From Mycetocola zhadangensis (GTDB lineage Bacteria; Actinomycetota; Actinomycetes; Actinomycetales; Microbacteriaceae), in NCBI RefSeq assembly GCF_003668565.1, contig NZ_RCWJ01000001.1:124001-188000 (forward strand): DNA of 64,000 bases, in the 5' to 3' direction. Numbering within the stretch: the stretch's first letter is position 1; each line of letters opens with the position of its first letter. Below the pieces are notes generated by a model that saw only the letters and a program-made list of their open reading frames with translations, was not told the origin of the DNA and did not search any database. Positions 38,252 through 47,828 of the stretch are shown here, in pieces. Both the position numbers and the translations under genes were made by a program.

Positions 38252-40065
38252 GATCGCGGTGCCTTCGATTCGATGGGGATGTCTGCGACAACCTGGAAGC
38301 CACCCGGGCCGGTCGTCGCCGCAAACTGTCCACCGGCATCCTGCACACGTTCGCTCATACCGGAGAGCCCGAACCCTGCCGCTTCTGTGCGCGCGCCTTC
38401 GCCGTTGTCGGTCACCCTGATCGTGAGCGTTTGCTCGGTAGCGCGCACCTCCACGGTCACCCGTGTCGCCTTCGAGTGGCGAATCACATTGGTGAGCCCC
38501 TCACGGACGACATGGTAGGCGAGGTCGATCAGCGCGTTGGGGGCATCGTCGGCGTCGATCTCCACGTCCAGGCCGAGCGCCCGAACCCGGGAGGCGAGAG
38601 CGTCGAGCAGTTCGAGAAGTGTTGATCCCGGTCCCGCGTTGTTCTCCGCTGCCTCAAGTAAGGACACCAGCATGCCGAGCTCAGTCAGGGCTTGTTCCCC
38701 TGCCGTCTGAACCGTGAGCAGGGCGTGACGGGCGGCGGCTGGATCCCGCCGGAGATTCGCTTGCGCCGCCGACGCCTGCAACACCATCACGCCGACGGCA
38801 TGGCTGGTCACGTCGTGAAGGTCACGCGCGATCCTGAGCCGCTCGAGCCGGACAGCCTCGTGAATATGCTGGTCCAGCTCTGACTGTAGGCGGTCGGCAT
38901 GAGTCGATGCACTCAAACGTTCGCGGTTGCGAAGGCTCCATTCGGAAGCGGCGAAAGCGGACAACCCGAGGATCGCGAGGCTCATCGGGATGTTCTCGGG
39001 ACCGAAGGTAGCGAACCATATGATGGTCGACCCAAGCAGCGCTGCGTATGCGGCCCACGCGTGCCACTGTCCCGCTGCGGCCGACGACCATGACAGAAGG
39101 ATGAGTGTGACGAGTCCCGCGGCACCCCAGCCGGTGAGAAGGGGTGCGGGCACCAGCACCATCAGGATGACGATTCCTGCCGCGCTCGCCGCAGCAATCG
39201 TTGGACGGGGTCGTCGCAGCACGACCGTGAGCGGGAACGAAATCGCGAGTGCCCACCCCAGTGGGCTCATCGAATGCCCCGATGAAATCAGCTCAGCCAC
39301 GGCGAGCAGTACGAGCGCCGCCGCAATTCCGAAGTCAGCCCACGGGCGCGTTAGGCTCGGTCCGATTCGCGGCGATGGGGCCGACGCTGGTGAGCGCAGA
39401 ATGCCCAGCAGCCGTCGCAACTGTTCCACCGCTATGGAACCTCGGTCGACGATGGACTGAATTCGAGCAGGGTCCAGGTCGTCCATTGCTTGAGTGGCCT
39501 CAGCTCTCATCACATCCACCGAACTCCGGATGATCTCGAGCGCCTGTGTTCCCAGCCGTATCCGTTCACGAGCCACTATCGACTCCGCCAACTGTTCAGC
39601 GTCAACGCCGGACAGAGCCGCTTCTACTCGTTTCGCCCGGGCAGCCGCTTCCGCGCGCAACTGAACGAGACGCCCAAAAGCAAACATTCCTGCGAGAAGA
39701 GCTGCCGCGAACACCAGGGTGGTTGCGTCACCTCGGTCAGCGATCACCTCGACGAGGAAGAGCGCGCCGACGGGCGCTCCCCACCGGAGCGGGGCATGCC
39801 GGCCGAGGTAATAAACGGCTATGAGCAGCGATGCCAGTGCTGCCGGGTTGTCCGCGGTCGGCCCGGTGAGGACGAGGCCGGTTTGCAGCAGCGCGAGGGT
39901 GATCGCCCCAATGATCGGCCGCTGTGGAAGAAGAAGGATAACAATGGCCCACACCAGGGCGATCGGTGCGGCCCATTCGCTCTCGGGGAGCAGGAACACG
40001 ACAGTCCAACCGCCGCACGCGACGGCGATGGTCCACTCACTCAATGTCGGCTGTCGAAGCCTCAT
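38248..40065 (-). CDS. Membrane histidine kinase (HisKA_3) with a degenerate internal duplicate of its sensor/DHp module
   Basis: NarL-type sensor kinase, 605 aa against about 400 usually. Residues 1-135 hold about five membrane segments, followed at 165-226 by a helical segment ARERIRLGTQALEIIRSSVD that aligns with a HisKA_3 domain but lacks the histidine. A second membrane block (about 245-375) follows, then the true dimerisation domain LERLRIARDLHDVTSHAVGV with the phospho-accepting His417. The ATPase comes next (N-box VVREGLTNVIRHSKA, then VTDNGEGA and GFGLSGMSERV). A TACCCT box lies 7 nt before the ATG. Confidence 0.9.
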   Translation of the reverse strand: MRLRQPTLSEWTIAVACGGWTVVFLLPESEWAAPIALVWAIVILLLPQRPIIGAITLALLQTGLVLTGPTADNPAALASLLIAVYYLGRHAPLRWGAPVGALFLVEVIADRGDATTLVFAAALLAGMFAFGRLVQLRAEAAARAKRVEAALSGVDAEQLAESIVARERIRLGTQALEIIRSSVDVMRAEATQAMDDLDPARIQSIVDRGSIAVEQLRRLLGILRSPASAPSPRIGPSLTRPWADFGIAAALVLLAVAELISSGHSMSPLGWALAISFPLTVVLRRPRPTIAAASAAGIVILMVLVPAPLLTGWGAAGLVTLILLSWSSAAAGQWHAWAAYAALLGSTIIWFATFGPENIPMSLAILGLSAFAASEWSLRNRERLSASTHADRLQSELDQHIHEAVRLERLRIARDLHDVTSHAVGVMVLQASAAQANLRRDPAAARHALLTVQTAGEQALTELGMLVSLLEAAENNAGPGSTLLELLDALASRVRALGLDVEIDADDAPNALIDLAYHVVREGLTNVIRHSKATRVTVEVRATEQTLTIRVTDNGEGARTEAAGFGLSGMSERVQDAGGQFAATTGPGGFQVVADIPIESKAPRS

Positions 40066-40078
40066 AATGCCGAGGGTA
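40066..40078 (-). promoter_or_regulatory. Putative leaderless promoter (-10) for the histidine kinase gene
   Basis: On the minus strand TACCCT (40078-40073) lies 7 nt before the ATG at 40065, with no ribosome-binding site. Confidence 0.4.
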
Positions 40079-40252
40079 GACCGCGGGAGAGGAGCGCGCT
40101 TCCCCCAAAGGTCGGAGGCGCTGTCGCCTTGATGGCTGCAAGCAGAGCCGAGCGGGGAACGACAATCGACCGCAGGCGGATGCGGCGTCTTCCAAGGCGG
40201 ATGACGATCACATTATCCGGCGCACCCCGCGCCGTCATCGAAAGGTCCCGTC

Positions 40253-40897
40253 ATGAAAATCCTTCCACTAGCTGCCCTGTGCGGTGCGGCATCCCTTGCC
40301 ACGATTGCTCTTACTGACGCGCTGTGGCGCGCCAATATGCCGGACACTCCATCGGCCTGGAGTCTTGAGGACGGTCCGGAGTTCATGCTTCGCGGCCTCG
40401 CCCTCGCTCACGGAATCGCCTACGCGCTGTTCGCCGCGGTCCTGATCCGGGGCGGTCGCACGATTGACGGGGGCCGCCGGTTTCCGCGCATCGTTCGATG
40501 GGTGATCGTCAGCGGTTTCGCGGTGTTCGGCATCCTCTACACCGGGCTCGGGTTTCTCGACGTGCGATACGCACCGACTGGGATTTTCGAGATCGCCACG
40601 ACCGCCGCATTCATCGCGACGCTCCTGGTCCCGGTGCTTCTGGGCGTCGCGCTGCTCCGGCGAAGAGAGTTCCGGGTGCCCGTGGTGTTCCTCCTGTCAC
40701 CCGTCGCTGTCCTGCCGCTCACGCTTGTTCTCGCAACTGTGTCCACCTGGGCACATCCGGCGTACCTCGAAACCGTCGTGAATTCTGGTGTTGCGCTCCT
40801 CGGCATCGCGGCCATCGGTGTCGAAAGCACGCCAGCGGTCAGCGGAGACGCACCATCGTCGATGAACCGGGAGTCGAGGCTCCAGGGGGCGGGGTGA
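40253..40897 (+). CDS. Hypothetical membrane protein
   Basis: I do not recognise the family. The 214-aa protein has about six hydrophobic segments, including LPLAALCGAASLATIALTDA, GLALAHGIAYALFAAVLI, IVRWVIVSGFAVFGILYTGL and FIATLLVPVLLGVALL, and a polar C-terminal tail. It is divergent from the kinase gene across 187 bp, so it could be a target of the two-component system; this is only a positional guess. AAAGG lies 8 nt before the ATG. Confidence 0.7.
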   Translation: MKILPLAALCGAASLATIALTDALWRANMPDTPSAWSLEDGPEFMLRGLALAHGIAYALFAAVLIRGGRTIDGGRRFPRIVRWVIVSGFAVFGILYTGLGFLDVRYAPTGIFEIATTAAFIATLLVPVLLGVALLRRREFRVPVVFLLSPVAVLPLTLVLATVSTWAHPAYLETVVNSGVALLGIAAIGVESTPAVSGDAPSSMNRESRLQGAG

Positions 40898-40930
40898 CCG
40901 AGGGCTTCGGTGCGCCTTGATCCACAGCTG

Positions 40931-40954
40931 GGCCGGTCACTCGCATGACCGGCC
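40931..40954. terminator. Hairpin between convergent genes
   Basis: A perfect 9-bp stem (40931-40939 with 40946-40954) and a 6-nt loop between two convergent genes; no T-run on either side. Confidence 0.55.
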
Positions 40955-40987
40955 TCCTGCCGTCCCGGCTTTTGGCAGCGTCGGGCG

Positions 40988-41770
40988 TCAGCGTTCGTCG
41001 GGTGCTGCCCGCAATTTGTGCAGATAGAAAGAACACGCGGCAAAGCGGATGCCACGGGGCAGCTTCGGCCACACCGCTCGGGTCACGCCGAGAACCCTGC
41101 CGAACCGCCGCTGTTGCCTCGGCGTCCAGCGCAACCCGTACGCCGCTCGCAACTGCGATGGGAGCAGACCCGCCGTCACGAGTCGAACCAGCGGCATCCC
41201 AGCGCGAAGCCATGCTGGCAAGGACTGCCCCGACAGAAGCTGTCTACTGACGGCGCGGGCTTCCGGGGTGACCTCGAGCCGCGCGGTCTCAGCTTCGAAG
41301 TAGACAGCGAATTCTTCCGGGCCCGACGGCCACAAGTCCTCAGGCATCTGGAGGGCGGTGCCCAGCACGGCATAGTCGTCGTACACCTGCCTGGCCGCTT
41401 CCGGACCCAGCGGGCCGTAAACGAGCTCCCGCACGCGGACCGCCGTGTCGTAGAGGGTCGCAGCGACCCATAGTTGGAGAGCCGGATCGAACGCAGAATA
41501 CCCAGGTGCGTCAAGTGTGGCTTCGGCCGAGACCGGTGCGTGCGCCCGATTGACACGGCGGGTCACCGCGCGTTTGTCAGCGTCCGTACCGAAAGCCTGG
41601 GCGTAGACGTACGTCAGCGTCGAGTGCAACCGATCAAGCGGCCGTGACGCGAAGTCGCTGTGCGCCGCCACACCGCGACCAACACCCGGGTTCGCGATCT
41701 GGAGAAGAATCGCGCGCCCGCCTCCGGCGACCAGAAGAGCGTCCCGGCCGACGTCAGAGAGTGTGGTCAC
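40988..41770 (-). CDS. DUF2236 (MpaB/latex-clearing-type oxygenase) family protein
   Basis: Probable haem-dependent oxygenase-fold protein; substrate unknown. From GTG 41770 it is 260 aa; the start is favoured because a TACTGT box lies exactly 6 nt upstream. The N-terminus VGRDALLVAGGGRAILLQIANPGVGRGVAAHSDFASRPLDRL and ALQLWVAATLYDTAVR are hallmarks of the family, including His residues likely to bind haem (HSDF). Longer upstream open frame is non-conserved in appearance. Convergent with the preceding membrane protein. Confidence 0.85.
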   Translation of the reverse strand: MTTLSDVGRDALLVAGGGRAILLQIANPGVGRGVAAHSDFASRPLDRLHSTLTYVYAQAFGTDADKRAVTRRVNRAHAPVSAEATLDAPGYSAFDPALQLWVAATLYDTAVRVRELVYGPLGPEAARQVYDDYAVLGTALQMPEDLWPSGPEEFAVYFEAETARLEVTPEARAVSRQLLSGQSLPAWLRAGMPLVRLVTAGLLPSQLRAAYGLRWTPRQQRRFGRVLGVTRAVWPKLPRGIRFAACSFYLHKLRAAPDER

Positions 41771-41782
41771 GGGCCCACAGTA
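41771..41782 (-). promoter_or_regulatory. Putative leaderless promoter (-10) for the DUF2236 gene
   Basis: On the minus strand TACTGT (41782-41777) lies exactly 6 nt before the GTG at 41770. Confidence 0.45.
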
Positions 41783-41944
41783 GCCCACACTCCTCCAGCG
41801 CAGAGCAGGGGAGCGAGTGCGGGTACGCTCGGAAGAGACGAAGTAGAGTGGTAAAGGCTTTTCTCTCGGCGTCGAGATACCTGACGCTGGGGCCGCCAGC
41901 AACTGCGCACATCAGTAATGCACTAAGCAGAAACGGAAATCCAC

Positions 41945-43108
41945 GTGGATCTTTACGAATACCAGGCACGCGACCTGTTCGAAAAATACGAGGTCCCGGT
42001 CCTGCCGGGTATCGTCGCTGAAACGCCAGAGGAGGTGCGCGCCGCAGCCGAAAAGCTTGGTGGTGTCGTCGTCGTCAAGGCTCAGGTCAAGGTCGGTGGC
42101 CGCGGAAAGGCTGGCGGCGTCAAGGTCGCCAAGACGCCTGACGAAGCTTTCGAAGCAGCTCAGGCCATCCTCGGCCTCGACATCAAAGGCCACGTCGTCA
42201 AGCGCGTCATGGTCGCGGCAGGCGCTCGCATCGCCGAGGAGTTCTACTTCTCCGTGCTGCTCGACCGCGCCAACCGTTCCTACCTGTCGCTCACAAGCGT
42301 CGAAGGCGGAATGGAGATCGAGGTTCTCGCCGTCGAGAAGCCTGAAGCGCTCGCTCGCATCGAGGTCGACCCGATCGAAGGAATCGACGCTGCCAAGGCT
42401 CGCGAAATCGCCGTAGCTGCAAACTTCCCCGCTGAGCTCGTTGACAAGGTGTCCGACGTCTTCGTGAAGCTCTACAACGTCTACAAGGGCGAGGACGCGA
42501 CGCTCGTCGAGGTCAACCCGCTCGTCCTCACCGAGGAAGGCGACATCGTGGCCCTCGACGGCAAGGTCTCGCTCGATGAGAACGCCGGCTTCCGCCACGC
42601 TGCACACGAGAAGCTCGAGGACAAGGACGCTGCTGACCCGCTCGAAGCGAAGGCCAAGCAGAGCGACCTCAACTACGTCAAGCTCGACGGTGAGGTGGGT
42701 GTCATCGGAAACGGTGCAGGACTCGTCATGTCGACCCTCGACGTTGTCGCATACGCCGGTGAGAACCACGGCGGAGTGAAGCCAGCCAACTTCCTCGACA
42801 TCGGAGGCGGAGCATCCGCTGAGGTCATGGCCGCCGGCCTCGACGTCATCCTCGGTGACCCGCAGGTCAAGAGCGTCTTCGTCAACGTCTTCGGTGGAAT
42901 CACCGCGTGCGACGCAGTCGCCAAGGGCATCGTTGGCGCGCTCGCCGAACTCGGCTCCGCAGCGAACAAGCCGCTCGTCGTTCGCCTCGACGGCAACAAC
43001 GTCGAAGAAGGCCGCCGCATCCTCAACGAGGCCAACCACCCGCTGGTCACCCTCGCCGCAACCATGGACGAAGGCGCCGACAAGGCCGCCGAGCTGGCTT
43101 CGAAGTAA
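41945..43108 (+). CDS. sucC: Succinyl-CoA ligase (ADP-forming) subunit beta
   Basis: Beta subunit of the TCA-cycle succinyl-CoA synthetase. The protein is 387 aa. The ATP-grasp domain has [41 protein letters not shown] and [20 protein letters not shown]. The C-terminal ligase domain has [18 protein letters not shown] and [12 protein letters not shown], then [21 protein letters not shown] start with a weak AACGGAAA upstream. A TAGAGT box at 41843 could be the -10, leaving a leader of about 90 nt. Confidence 0.97.
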   Translation: MDLYEYQARDLFEKYEVPVLPGIVAETPEEVRAAAEKLGGVVVVKAQVKVGGRGKAGGVKVAKTPDEAFEAAQAILGLDIKGHVVKRVMVAAGARIAEEFYFSVLLDRANRSYLSLTSVEGGMEIEVLAVEKPEALARIEVDPIEGIDAAKAREIAVAANFPAELVDKVSDVFVKLYNVYKGEDATLVEVNPLVLTEEGDIVALDGKVSLDENAGFRHAAHEKLEDKDAADPLEAKAKQSDLNYVKLDGEVGVIGNGAGLVMSTLDVVAYAGENHGGVKPANFLDIGGGASAEVMAAGLDVILGDPQVKSVFVNVFGGITACDAVAKGIVGALAELGSAANKPLVVRLDGNNVEEGRRILNEANHPLVTLAATMDEGADKAAELASK

Positions 43109-43124
43109 AAGGACGAACGAAACA

Positions 43125-44012
43125 ATGTCAATTTTCCTCAACAAGGATTCCAAGGTCATCGTTCAGGGCATCACCGGCGGTGAGGGCACCAAGCACACCG
43201 CACTGATGCTCAAGGCTGGCACCAACGTCGTTGGTGGCGTGAACGCACGCAAAGCCGGCACCACTGTGCTGCACGGCGACGTCGAACTGCCCGTCTTCGG
43301 AACAGTCGCAGAAGCGATGGAGAAGACCGGCGCTGACGTGTCGATCGCCTTCGTGCCCCCGGCATTCACCAAGAACGCCGTCATCGAGGCCATCGACGCT
43401 GAGATCCCACTGCTCGTCATCATCACCGAGGGTGTTCCCGTCGGCGACTCGGCCGAGTTCTGGGCCTACGCGCAGCAGAAGGGCAACAAGACCCGCATCA
43501 TCGGTCCGAACTGCCCAGGCATCATCACCCCCGGTGAGGCCCTCGTCGGAATCACCCCGGCCAACATTGCGGGCAAGGGACCGATCGGACTCGTCTCCAA
43601 GTCAGGAACCCTGACCTACCAGATGATGTACGAGCTGCGCGAAATCGGCTTCTCGACCGCCATCGGTATCGGTGGAGACCCCATCATCGGCACCACGCAC
43701 ATCGACGCACTCGCGGCGTTCGAGGCGGACCCCGAGACCAAGGCCATCGTCATGATCGGTGAGATCGGTGGAGACGCTGAAGAGCGCGCCGCTGATTACA
43801 TCAAGGCTCACGTCACCAAGCCCGTCGTCGGTTACGTCGCCGGCTTCACGGCGCCGGAGGGCAAGACCATGGGTCACGCAGGTGCCATCGTCTCCGGCTC
43901 GGCCGGAACCGCTGCTGCCAAGCAGGAGGCCCTCGAGGCCGCAGGCGTCAAGGTCGGTAAGACCCCGTCAGAGGCCGCACGCCTCATGCGCGAGATCATC
44001 GCTGGACTGTAG
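43125..44012 (+). CDS. sucD: Succinyl-CoA ligase (ADP-forming) subunit alpha
   Basis: Alpha subunit carrying the phosphohistidine. The ATG at 43125, after AAAGGACG, gives 295 aa. CoA-binding Rossmann part: [33 protein letters not shown]. Then [13 protein letters not shown] and [17 protein letters not shown]. The active histidine lies in [11 protein letters not shown] near residue 247. The 16-nt gap to sucC indicates one operon. Confidence 0.97.
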   Translation: MSIFLNKDSKVIVQGITGGEGTKHTALMLKAGTNVVGGVNARKAGTTVLHGDVELPVFGTVAEAMEKTGADVSIAFVPPAFTKNAVIEAIDAEIPLLVIITEGVPVGDSAEFWAYAQQKGNKTRIIGPNCPGIITPGEALVGITPANIAGKGPIGLVSKSGTLTYQMMYELREIGFSTAIGIGGDPIIGTTHIDALAAFEADPETKAIVMIGEIGGDAEERAADYIKAHVTKPVVGYVAGFTAPEGKTMGHAGAIVSGSAGTAAAKQEALEAAGVKVGKTPSEAARLMREIIAGL

Positions 44013-44031
44013 TCCGAACCGGTTCCACAGC

Positions 44032-44061
44032 GAAGGGCGGCAGGAAACTGCCGCCCTTCGT
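44032..44061 (+). terminator. Terminator after sucCD
   Basis: A perfect 13-bp stem (44032-44044 with 44049-44061) closed by GAAA. Only GTCGTG follows, so no U-tract. Confidence 0.75.
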
Positions 44062-44102
44062 CGTGCGTGGCGTGGCACGCCTGACCGCCCGCACCCGAGG
44101 GC

Positions 44103-44117
44103 TAAACTTCGAGTCGA
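44103..44117 (+). promoter_or_regulatory. Putative leaderless or near-leaderless promoter (-10) for the DUF6350/PerM-like gene
   Basis: TAAACT at 44103-44108 lies 9 nt before the ATG at 44118; no ribosome-binding site is visible. Confidence 0.4.
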
Positions 44118-45380
44118 ATGAACCGCACAACTCTTGCCCTGCTCGCCGCTCTCGAGGCGCTCATCACCGTCGCCATCGGAATCGCAGTGACCCTCGTTCC
44201 GTTGAGTGTGCTCTGGGCCACCGACTACGGGTTCTCCGTCGACTGGCTGGTGTTCTGGCGCGCCGCCGTTGACATCTGGCTTCTCGGCAACGGGGTGAAC
44301 CTCACCGTTGCCCTCCCTGGTGCGATCGTCGCGGCGATCGGTATTCCAGAGGCAGCAACACCCTTCGTCGTCAGCATCGCGCCACTGGCTGTCGCCGGGT
44401 TCACAGTGTTCATGGGCGCCCGCACCGGCGCACGCGCCGCTGGCACCCGACTCTGGCCGACGGGCGTCGTTGCCGCCCTCGTCACGTTCATCCTGCTCAC
44501 CGGCGCCCTGGCGCTGACGGCCCAGGACTCGGCCGTGCGCCCGTCGCTGTGGCAAAGCTTCCTGATTCCCGGCATCGTGTACGCACTCGGTCTCGCGATC
44601 GGCGCACTGCGCGTTTTGTGGCGAGCGGATGCCGCTGGTCAGGTCGGCGATCGCGGTCTCGTTTCACGCGTGACCGACCGTTTTGACGACACGGCCCTCG
44701 CCGTCATGGGGGCATCATTGCGTGGCGGTCTCGCCGTTGTGCTCGCACTGATCGCTGTCGCCGCCACCCTGCTCGCAGTGCTCATTGTCGGTAACTTCGG
44801 TGTCATCACCAGCCTGTACCAGAGCTCACAGCTCGGCGTCTCCGGCGGGATCATGGCGACCATTGCCCAAATCGGATTCCTCGGCAACTTCGTGATCTGG
44901 GTCGCGGCCTGGCTGATCGGACCGGGGTTCGCCCTCGGTGCCGGAAGTTCGATCTCACCGGTGAACACGCTCGTCGGCCCGGTGCCCGCACTGCCTCTGC
45001 TCGGTGCTGTTCCCAGCGGCGATCTCCCGCTCGGATTTCTCGGACTGCTCGTTCCTCTCGCCGTCGGCTTCCTTGCGGCCGCTCTCGTACGGCCCCGTCT
45101 CGTCTCCGACCTGCGCGGTGGACCGCTTGCCAGCCGCCTGGCTCTCGCGGCAGTGGGCATCGGCGTCGTCTCCGCGATCGTTCTTGGCCTGCTGGCCTGG
45201 TTCTCCGGAGGGGCGGTCGGCCCGGGGCGCCTGGTGTCCGTTGGCCCGAACCCGTTGATGATCGCCCTGTTCGCCTTCGTCGAAGTCACTCTGGCCGCTC
45301 TGATCGGGATGGCGTCCGGCAAGAGCGACACCGCCCAGCTCGACGTCCCATCGGGCCGAAGCGCGTCGCGCGTCGGCTGA
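44118..45380 (+). CDS. DUF6350 / PerM-like multi-spanning membrane protein
   Basis: Polytopic membrane protein, 420 aa with about nine or ten hydrophobic segments and a 35-residue polar tail. The start MNRTTLALLAALEALITVAIGIAV and the segment LVFWRAAVDIWLLGNGVNLTVALP fit the actinobacterial DUF6350 family. Its position between sucCD and purN-purH is the same as that of mycobacterial PerM, which supports cell division and growth under stress. Equivalence is inferred from position and topology. Confidence 0.82.
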   Translation: MNRTTLALLAALEALITVAIGIAVTLVPLSVLWATDYGFSVDWLVFWRAAVDIWLLGNGVNLTVALPGAIVAAIGIPEAATPFVVSIAPLAVAGFTVFMGARTGARAAGTRLWPTGVVAALVTFILLTGALALTAQDSAVRPSLWQSFLIPGIVYALGLAIGALRVLWRADAAGQVGDRGLVSRVTDRFDDTALAVMGASLRGGLAVVLALIAVAATLLAVLIVGNFGVITSLYQSSQLGVSGGIMATIAQIGFLGNFVIWVAAWLIGPGFALGAGSSISPVNTLVGPVPALPLLGAVPSGDLPLGFLGLLVPLAVGFLAAALVRPRLVSDLRGGPLASRLALAAVGIGVVSAIVLGLLAWFSGGAVGPGRLVSVGPNPLMIALFAFVEVTLAALIGMASGKSDTAQLDVPSGRSASRVG

Positions 45381-45408
45381 GGGCTCCAGCCCCACCGCCG
45401 GGCAACTG

Positions 45409-45420
45409 TAGGATTGCCCC
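45409..45420 (+). promoter_or_regulatory. Putative leaderless promoter (-10) for purN
   Basis: TAGGAT at 45409-45414 lies exactly 6 nt before the GTG at 45421; no ribosome-binding site is visible. Confidence 0.45.
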
Positions 45421-46002
45421 GTGCTGAATATCGTCGTGCTGATCTCGGGCACGGGGTCCAATCTCCGTGCGCTGCTTGAGGCGTCAGCCGACGCTGAATT
45501 CCCCGCTCGTGTTGTCGCGGTCGGAGCCGACCGCGAGGCCGATGGACTCGCACACGCCGAGGCGTTCGGAATCCCGTCGTTCATCGTGCCGTACAGCTCT
45601 TTCGCGTCACGCGAAGAATGGGGTGAGGCGCTGCTCGAGCAGATTCAGGTCTGGTCCCCAGGCCTCGTTGTGCTCAGCGGACTCATGCGCCTCCTCCCGC
45701 GCTCCGTCGTCGACGCTCTCGCTCCGCACCTCATCAACACGCACCCGGCGTACCTGCCCGAGTTCCCAGGCGCACACGGTGTCCGCGACGCTCTGGCAGC
45801 TGGCGCGACCCAGACCGGGGCATCCATCATCGTCGTCGACAACGGAGTCGACCAGGGTCCGATCATCGTTCAGGAACGTGTTCCGGTTCTCCCAGGAGAC
45901 ACCGAACACGAACTGCACGAACGGATTAAACCCGTCGAACGCCGACTGCTCGTGCAGACGGTTCTCGACATCGCCAACGGGCTCGACCTCGCTTCCCTCT
46001 AG
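45421..46002 (+). CDS. purN: Phosphoribosylglycinamide formyltransferase
   Basis: Formylates GAR using 10-formyl-THF in purine synthesis. The protein is 193 aa. [19 protein letters not shown] (residues 2-20) binds the phosphate, LSGLMRLLP is conserved, and the catalytic region [21 protein letters not shown] (about 103-123) holds the His; the Asp lies in [11 protein letters not shown]. It is followed 50 nt later by purH, the other formyl-transfer step. Confidence 0.96.
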   Translation: MLNIVVLISGTGSNLRALLEASADAEFPARVVAVGADREADGLAHAEAFGIPSFIVPYSSFASREEWGEALLEQIQVWSPGLVVLSGLMRLLPRSVVDALAPHLINTHPAYLPEFPGAHGVRDALAAGATQTGASIIVVDNGVDQGPIIVQERVPVLPGDTEHELHERIKPVERRLLVQTVLDIANGLDLASL

Positions 46003-46052
46003 CGTGACCGGCCTCAAGACCCGAGTTTCCTCGGCTTTAGAAGGAGCACACC

Positions 46053-47645
46053 ATGGCAGGTCCAAGCCACGACAAGAGCCTCTACCGCGAGCGTGACGTT
46101 GTGCGCATCTCGCGCGCACTCATCTCCGTCAGCGACAAGACGGGTCTGCTCGACCTCGCCCGTGCCCTCGCAGGCGCCGGCGTCGAAATGGTCTCGACCG
46201 GATCGACTGCGCAGACCATCCGCGACGCCGGCTTCGACGTCACAGACGTCGCCAACATCACCGGATTCCCCGAGTCCCTCGACGGCCGTGTGAAGACCCT
46301 GCATCCCTCAGTGCACGCCGGACTGCTTGCGGACCTGCGCCTCGAGTCCCACGAGCAGCAGCTCGATGAGCTCGGCGTCGAACCGTTCGAACTCGTCGTG
46401 GTCAACCTCTACCCGTTCGTCGAGACGGTGGCCAGCGGTGCCGTCGGCGACGACGTCGTTGAGCAGATTGATATCGGTGGCCCGGCCATGGTCCGCGCTG
46501 CCGCAAAGAACCACCCCAACGTCGCAATCGTCGTATCGCCGGCCAGCTACGGCGAGATCATCGATGCCGTCGCGCAGGGCGGAACCACCCTCGTCCAGCG
46601 CCGCGAACTGGCCGCCCGAGCCTTCTCCCACACGGCCGCGTATGACACCGCTGTCGCAGGCTGGTTCACCGACACGGCTGAGGGTTTCGGCGCCTCACTG
46701 ACGATCCAGGCCGAGCTGGCCCACGTGCTCCGCTATGGCGAGAACTCGCACCAGGAAGCCGCACTCTACCTTCGCGCAGGCGGACACGGCATTGCCCAGG
46801 CAACCCAGCTCAACGGCAAGGAGATGAGTTACAACAACTTCGTCGACGCCGACGCCGCCGTTCGTGCAGCCTACGACTTCACGGTTCCGGCGGTCGCCAT
46901 CATCAAGCACGCAAACCCCTGCGGCATCGCGGTCGCTGCGCCCAAGGCTCCTGACGCCATCGCATCGGCTCACGCCAGGGCCCACGCCTGCGACCCGGTC
47001 TCGGCGTTCGGCGGTGTTATCGCCGCGAACCGGATGGTGACGCTCAAGATGGCCGAGACCATCAGGGAGATCTTCACCGAGGTGCTCGTTGCTCCCGGCT
47101 TCGACGAAGACGCGATCGATGTTCTGCGCACAAAAAAGAACCTCCGCATCCTGCAGCTTCCGGCCGACTTCGCCCCTGAACCGCTCGAGGCGAAGCAGAT
47201 CTCCGGCGGCATCCTCGTCCAGCAGGCCGACCGGTTCGCGCCCCACGGCGGTGTCACAAGCACCTGGAGCCTCGCAGCCGGAGAAGCAGCAGACCCGGAG
47301 ACGCTCGCCGACCTCGCCTTCGCCTGGACCGCCTGCCGTTCGGTGAAGTCCAACGCGATCCTTCTTGCCAAGAACGGCGCGTCGGTCGGAGTCGGAATGG
47401 GTCAGGTCAACCGCGTTGACTCGTGCCACCTCGCCGTGACCCGTGCAGGTGACCGTGCGGCCGGTTCCGTTGCGGCATCCGACGCGTTCTTCCCGTTCGC
47501 AGACGGACTGCAGGTCCTGCTCGACGGCGGAGTGCGCGCCATTGTCCAACCGGGTGGTTCTGTCCGCGACGAAGAAGTCATCGCCGCTGCGCAGGCCGCC
47601 GGCGTCACCATGTACTTCACTGGCGAACGTCACTTCTTCCACTAA
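46053..47645 (+). CDS. purH: Bifunctional AICAR formyltransferase / IMP cyclohydrolase
   Basis: Last two steps of IMP synthesis. The protein is 530 aa. N-terminal cyclohydrolase domain: [35 protein letters not shown], then [14 protein letters not shown]. The C-terminal transformylase has [14 protein letters not shown], the Lys-His pair in [13 protein letters not shown] and [12 protein letters not shown], and ends in [11 protein letters not shown] preceded by AGAAGGAGC. Confidence 0.98.
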   Translation: MAGPSHDKSLYRERDVVRISRALISVSDKTGLLDLARALAGAGVEMVSTGSTAQTIRDAGFDVTDVANITGFPESLDGRVKTLHPSVHAGLLADLRLESHEQQLDELGVEPFELVVVNLYPFVETVASGAVGDDVVEQIDIGGPAMVRAAAKNHPNVAIVVSPASYGEIIDAVAQGGTTLVQRRELAARAFSHTAAYDTAVAGWFTDTAEGFGASLTIQAELAHVLRYGENSHQEAALYLRAGGHGIAQATQLNGKEMSYNNFVDADAAVRAAYDFTVPAVAIIKHANPCGIAVAAPKAPDAIASAHARAHACDPVSAFGGVIAANRMVTLKMAETIREIFTEVLVAPGFDEDAIDVLRTKKNLRILQLPADFAPEPLEAKQISGGILVQQADRFAPHGGVTSTWSLAAGEAADPETLADLAFAWTACRSVKSNAILLAKNGASVGVGMGQVNRVDSCHLAVTRAGDRAAGSVAASDAFFPFADGLQVLLDGGVRAIVQPGGSVRDEEVIAAAQAAGVTMYFTGERHFFH

Positions 47646-47658
47646 CAGTCCGCCATCG

Positions 47659-47696
47659 AGAACGCCCGGACCCGGAAACGGCTCCGGGCGTTCTTT
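47659..47696 (+). terminator. Terminator after purH
   Basis: A 12-bp perfect stem (47659-47670 with 47683-47694), followed by TTGATG. Confidence 0.75.
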
Positions 47697-47746
47697 GATG
47701 AGAACGGATGCCATCGGCTGGCTTCCTTTCCGTGCTCTCTGTACCG

Positions 47747-47778
47747 GCGGGGGAGTTGCACAGCGGGGGAGTTGCACA
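47747..47778 (+). repeat. 16-bp tandem duplication upstream of the dimethylargininase gene
   Basis: GCGGGGGAGTTGCACA occurs twice head to tail (47747-47762, 47763-47778). It lies just upstream of where the -35 of the downstream gene should be, so it could be a double regulator site or a recent slippage event. Confidence 0.85.
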
Positions 47779-47816
47779 GAGCGGACAGGGCGACAGGACG
47801 CGGTTCGCTCAGACAC

Positions 47817-47828
47817 TAGGCTCAAGTC
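47817..47828 (+). promoter_or_regulatory. Putative leaderless promoter (-10) for the dimethylargininase gene
   Basis: TAGGCT at 47817-47822 lies exactly 6 nt before the ATG at 47829; no ribosome-binding site is visible. Confidence 0.45.

Noticed and set aside
41771-41902. N-terminal extension of the DUF2236 protein by 44 residues
   Set aside because: The extra residues are not family-like, and the GTG at 41770 fits both the domain start and the -10 spacing seen at other genes.
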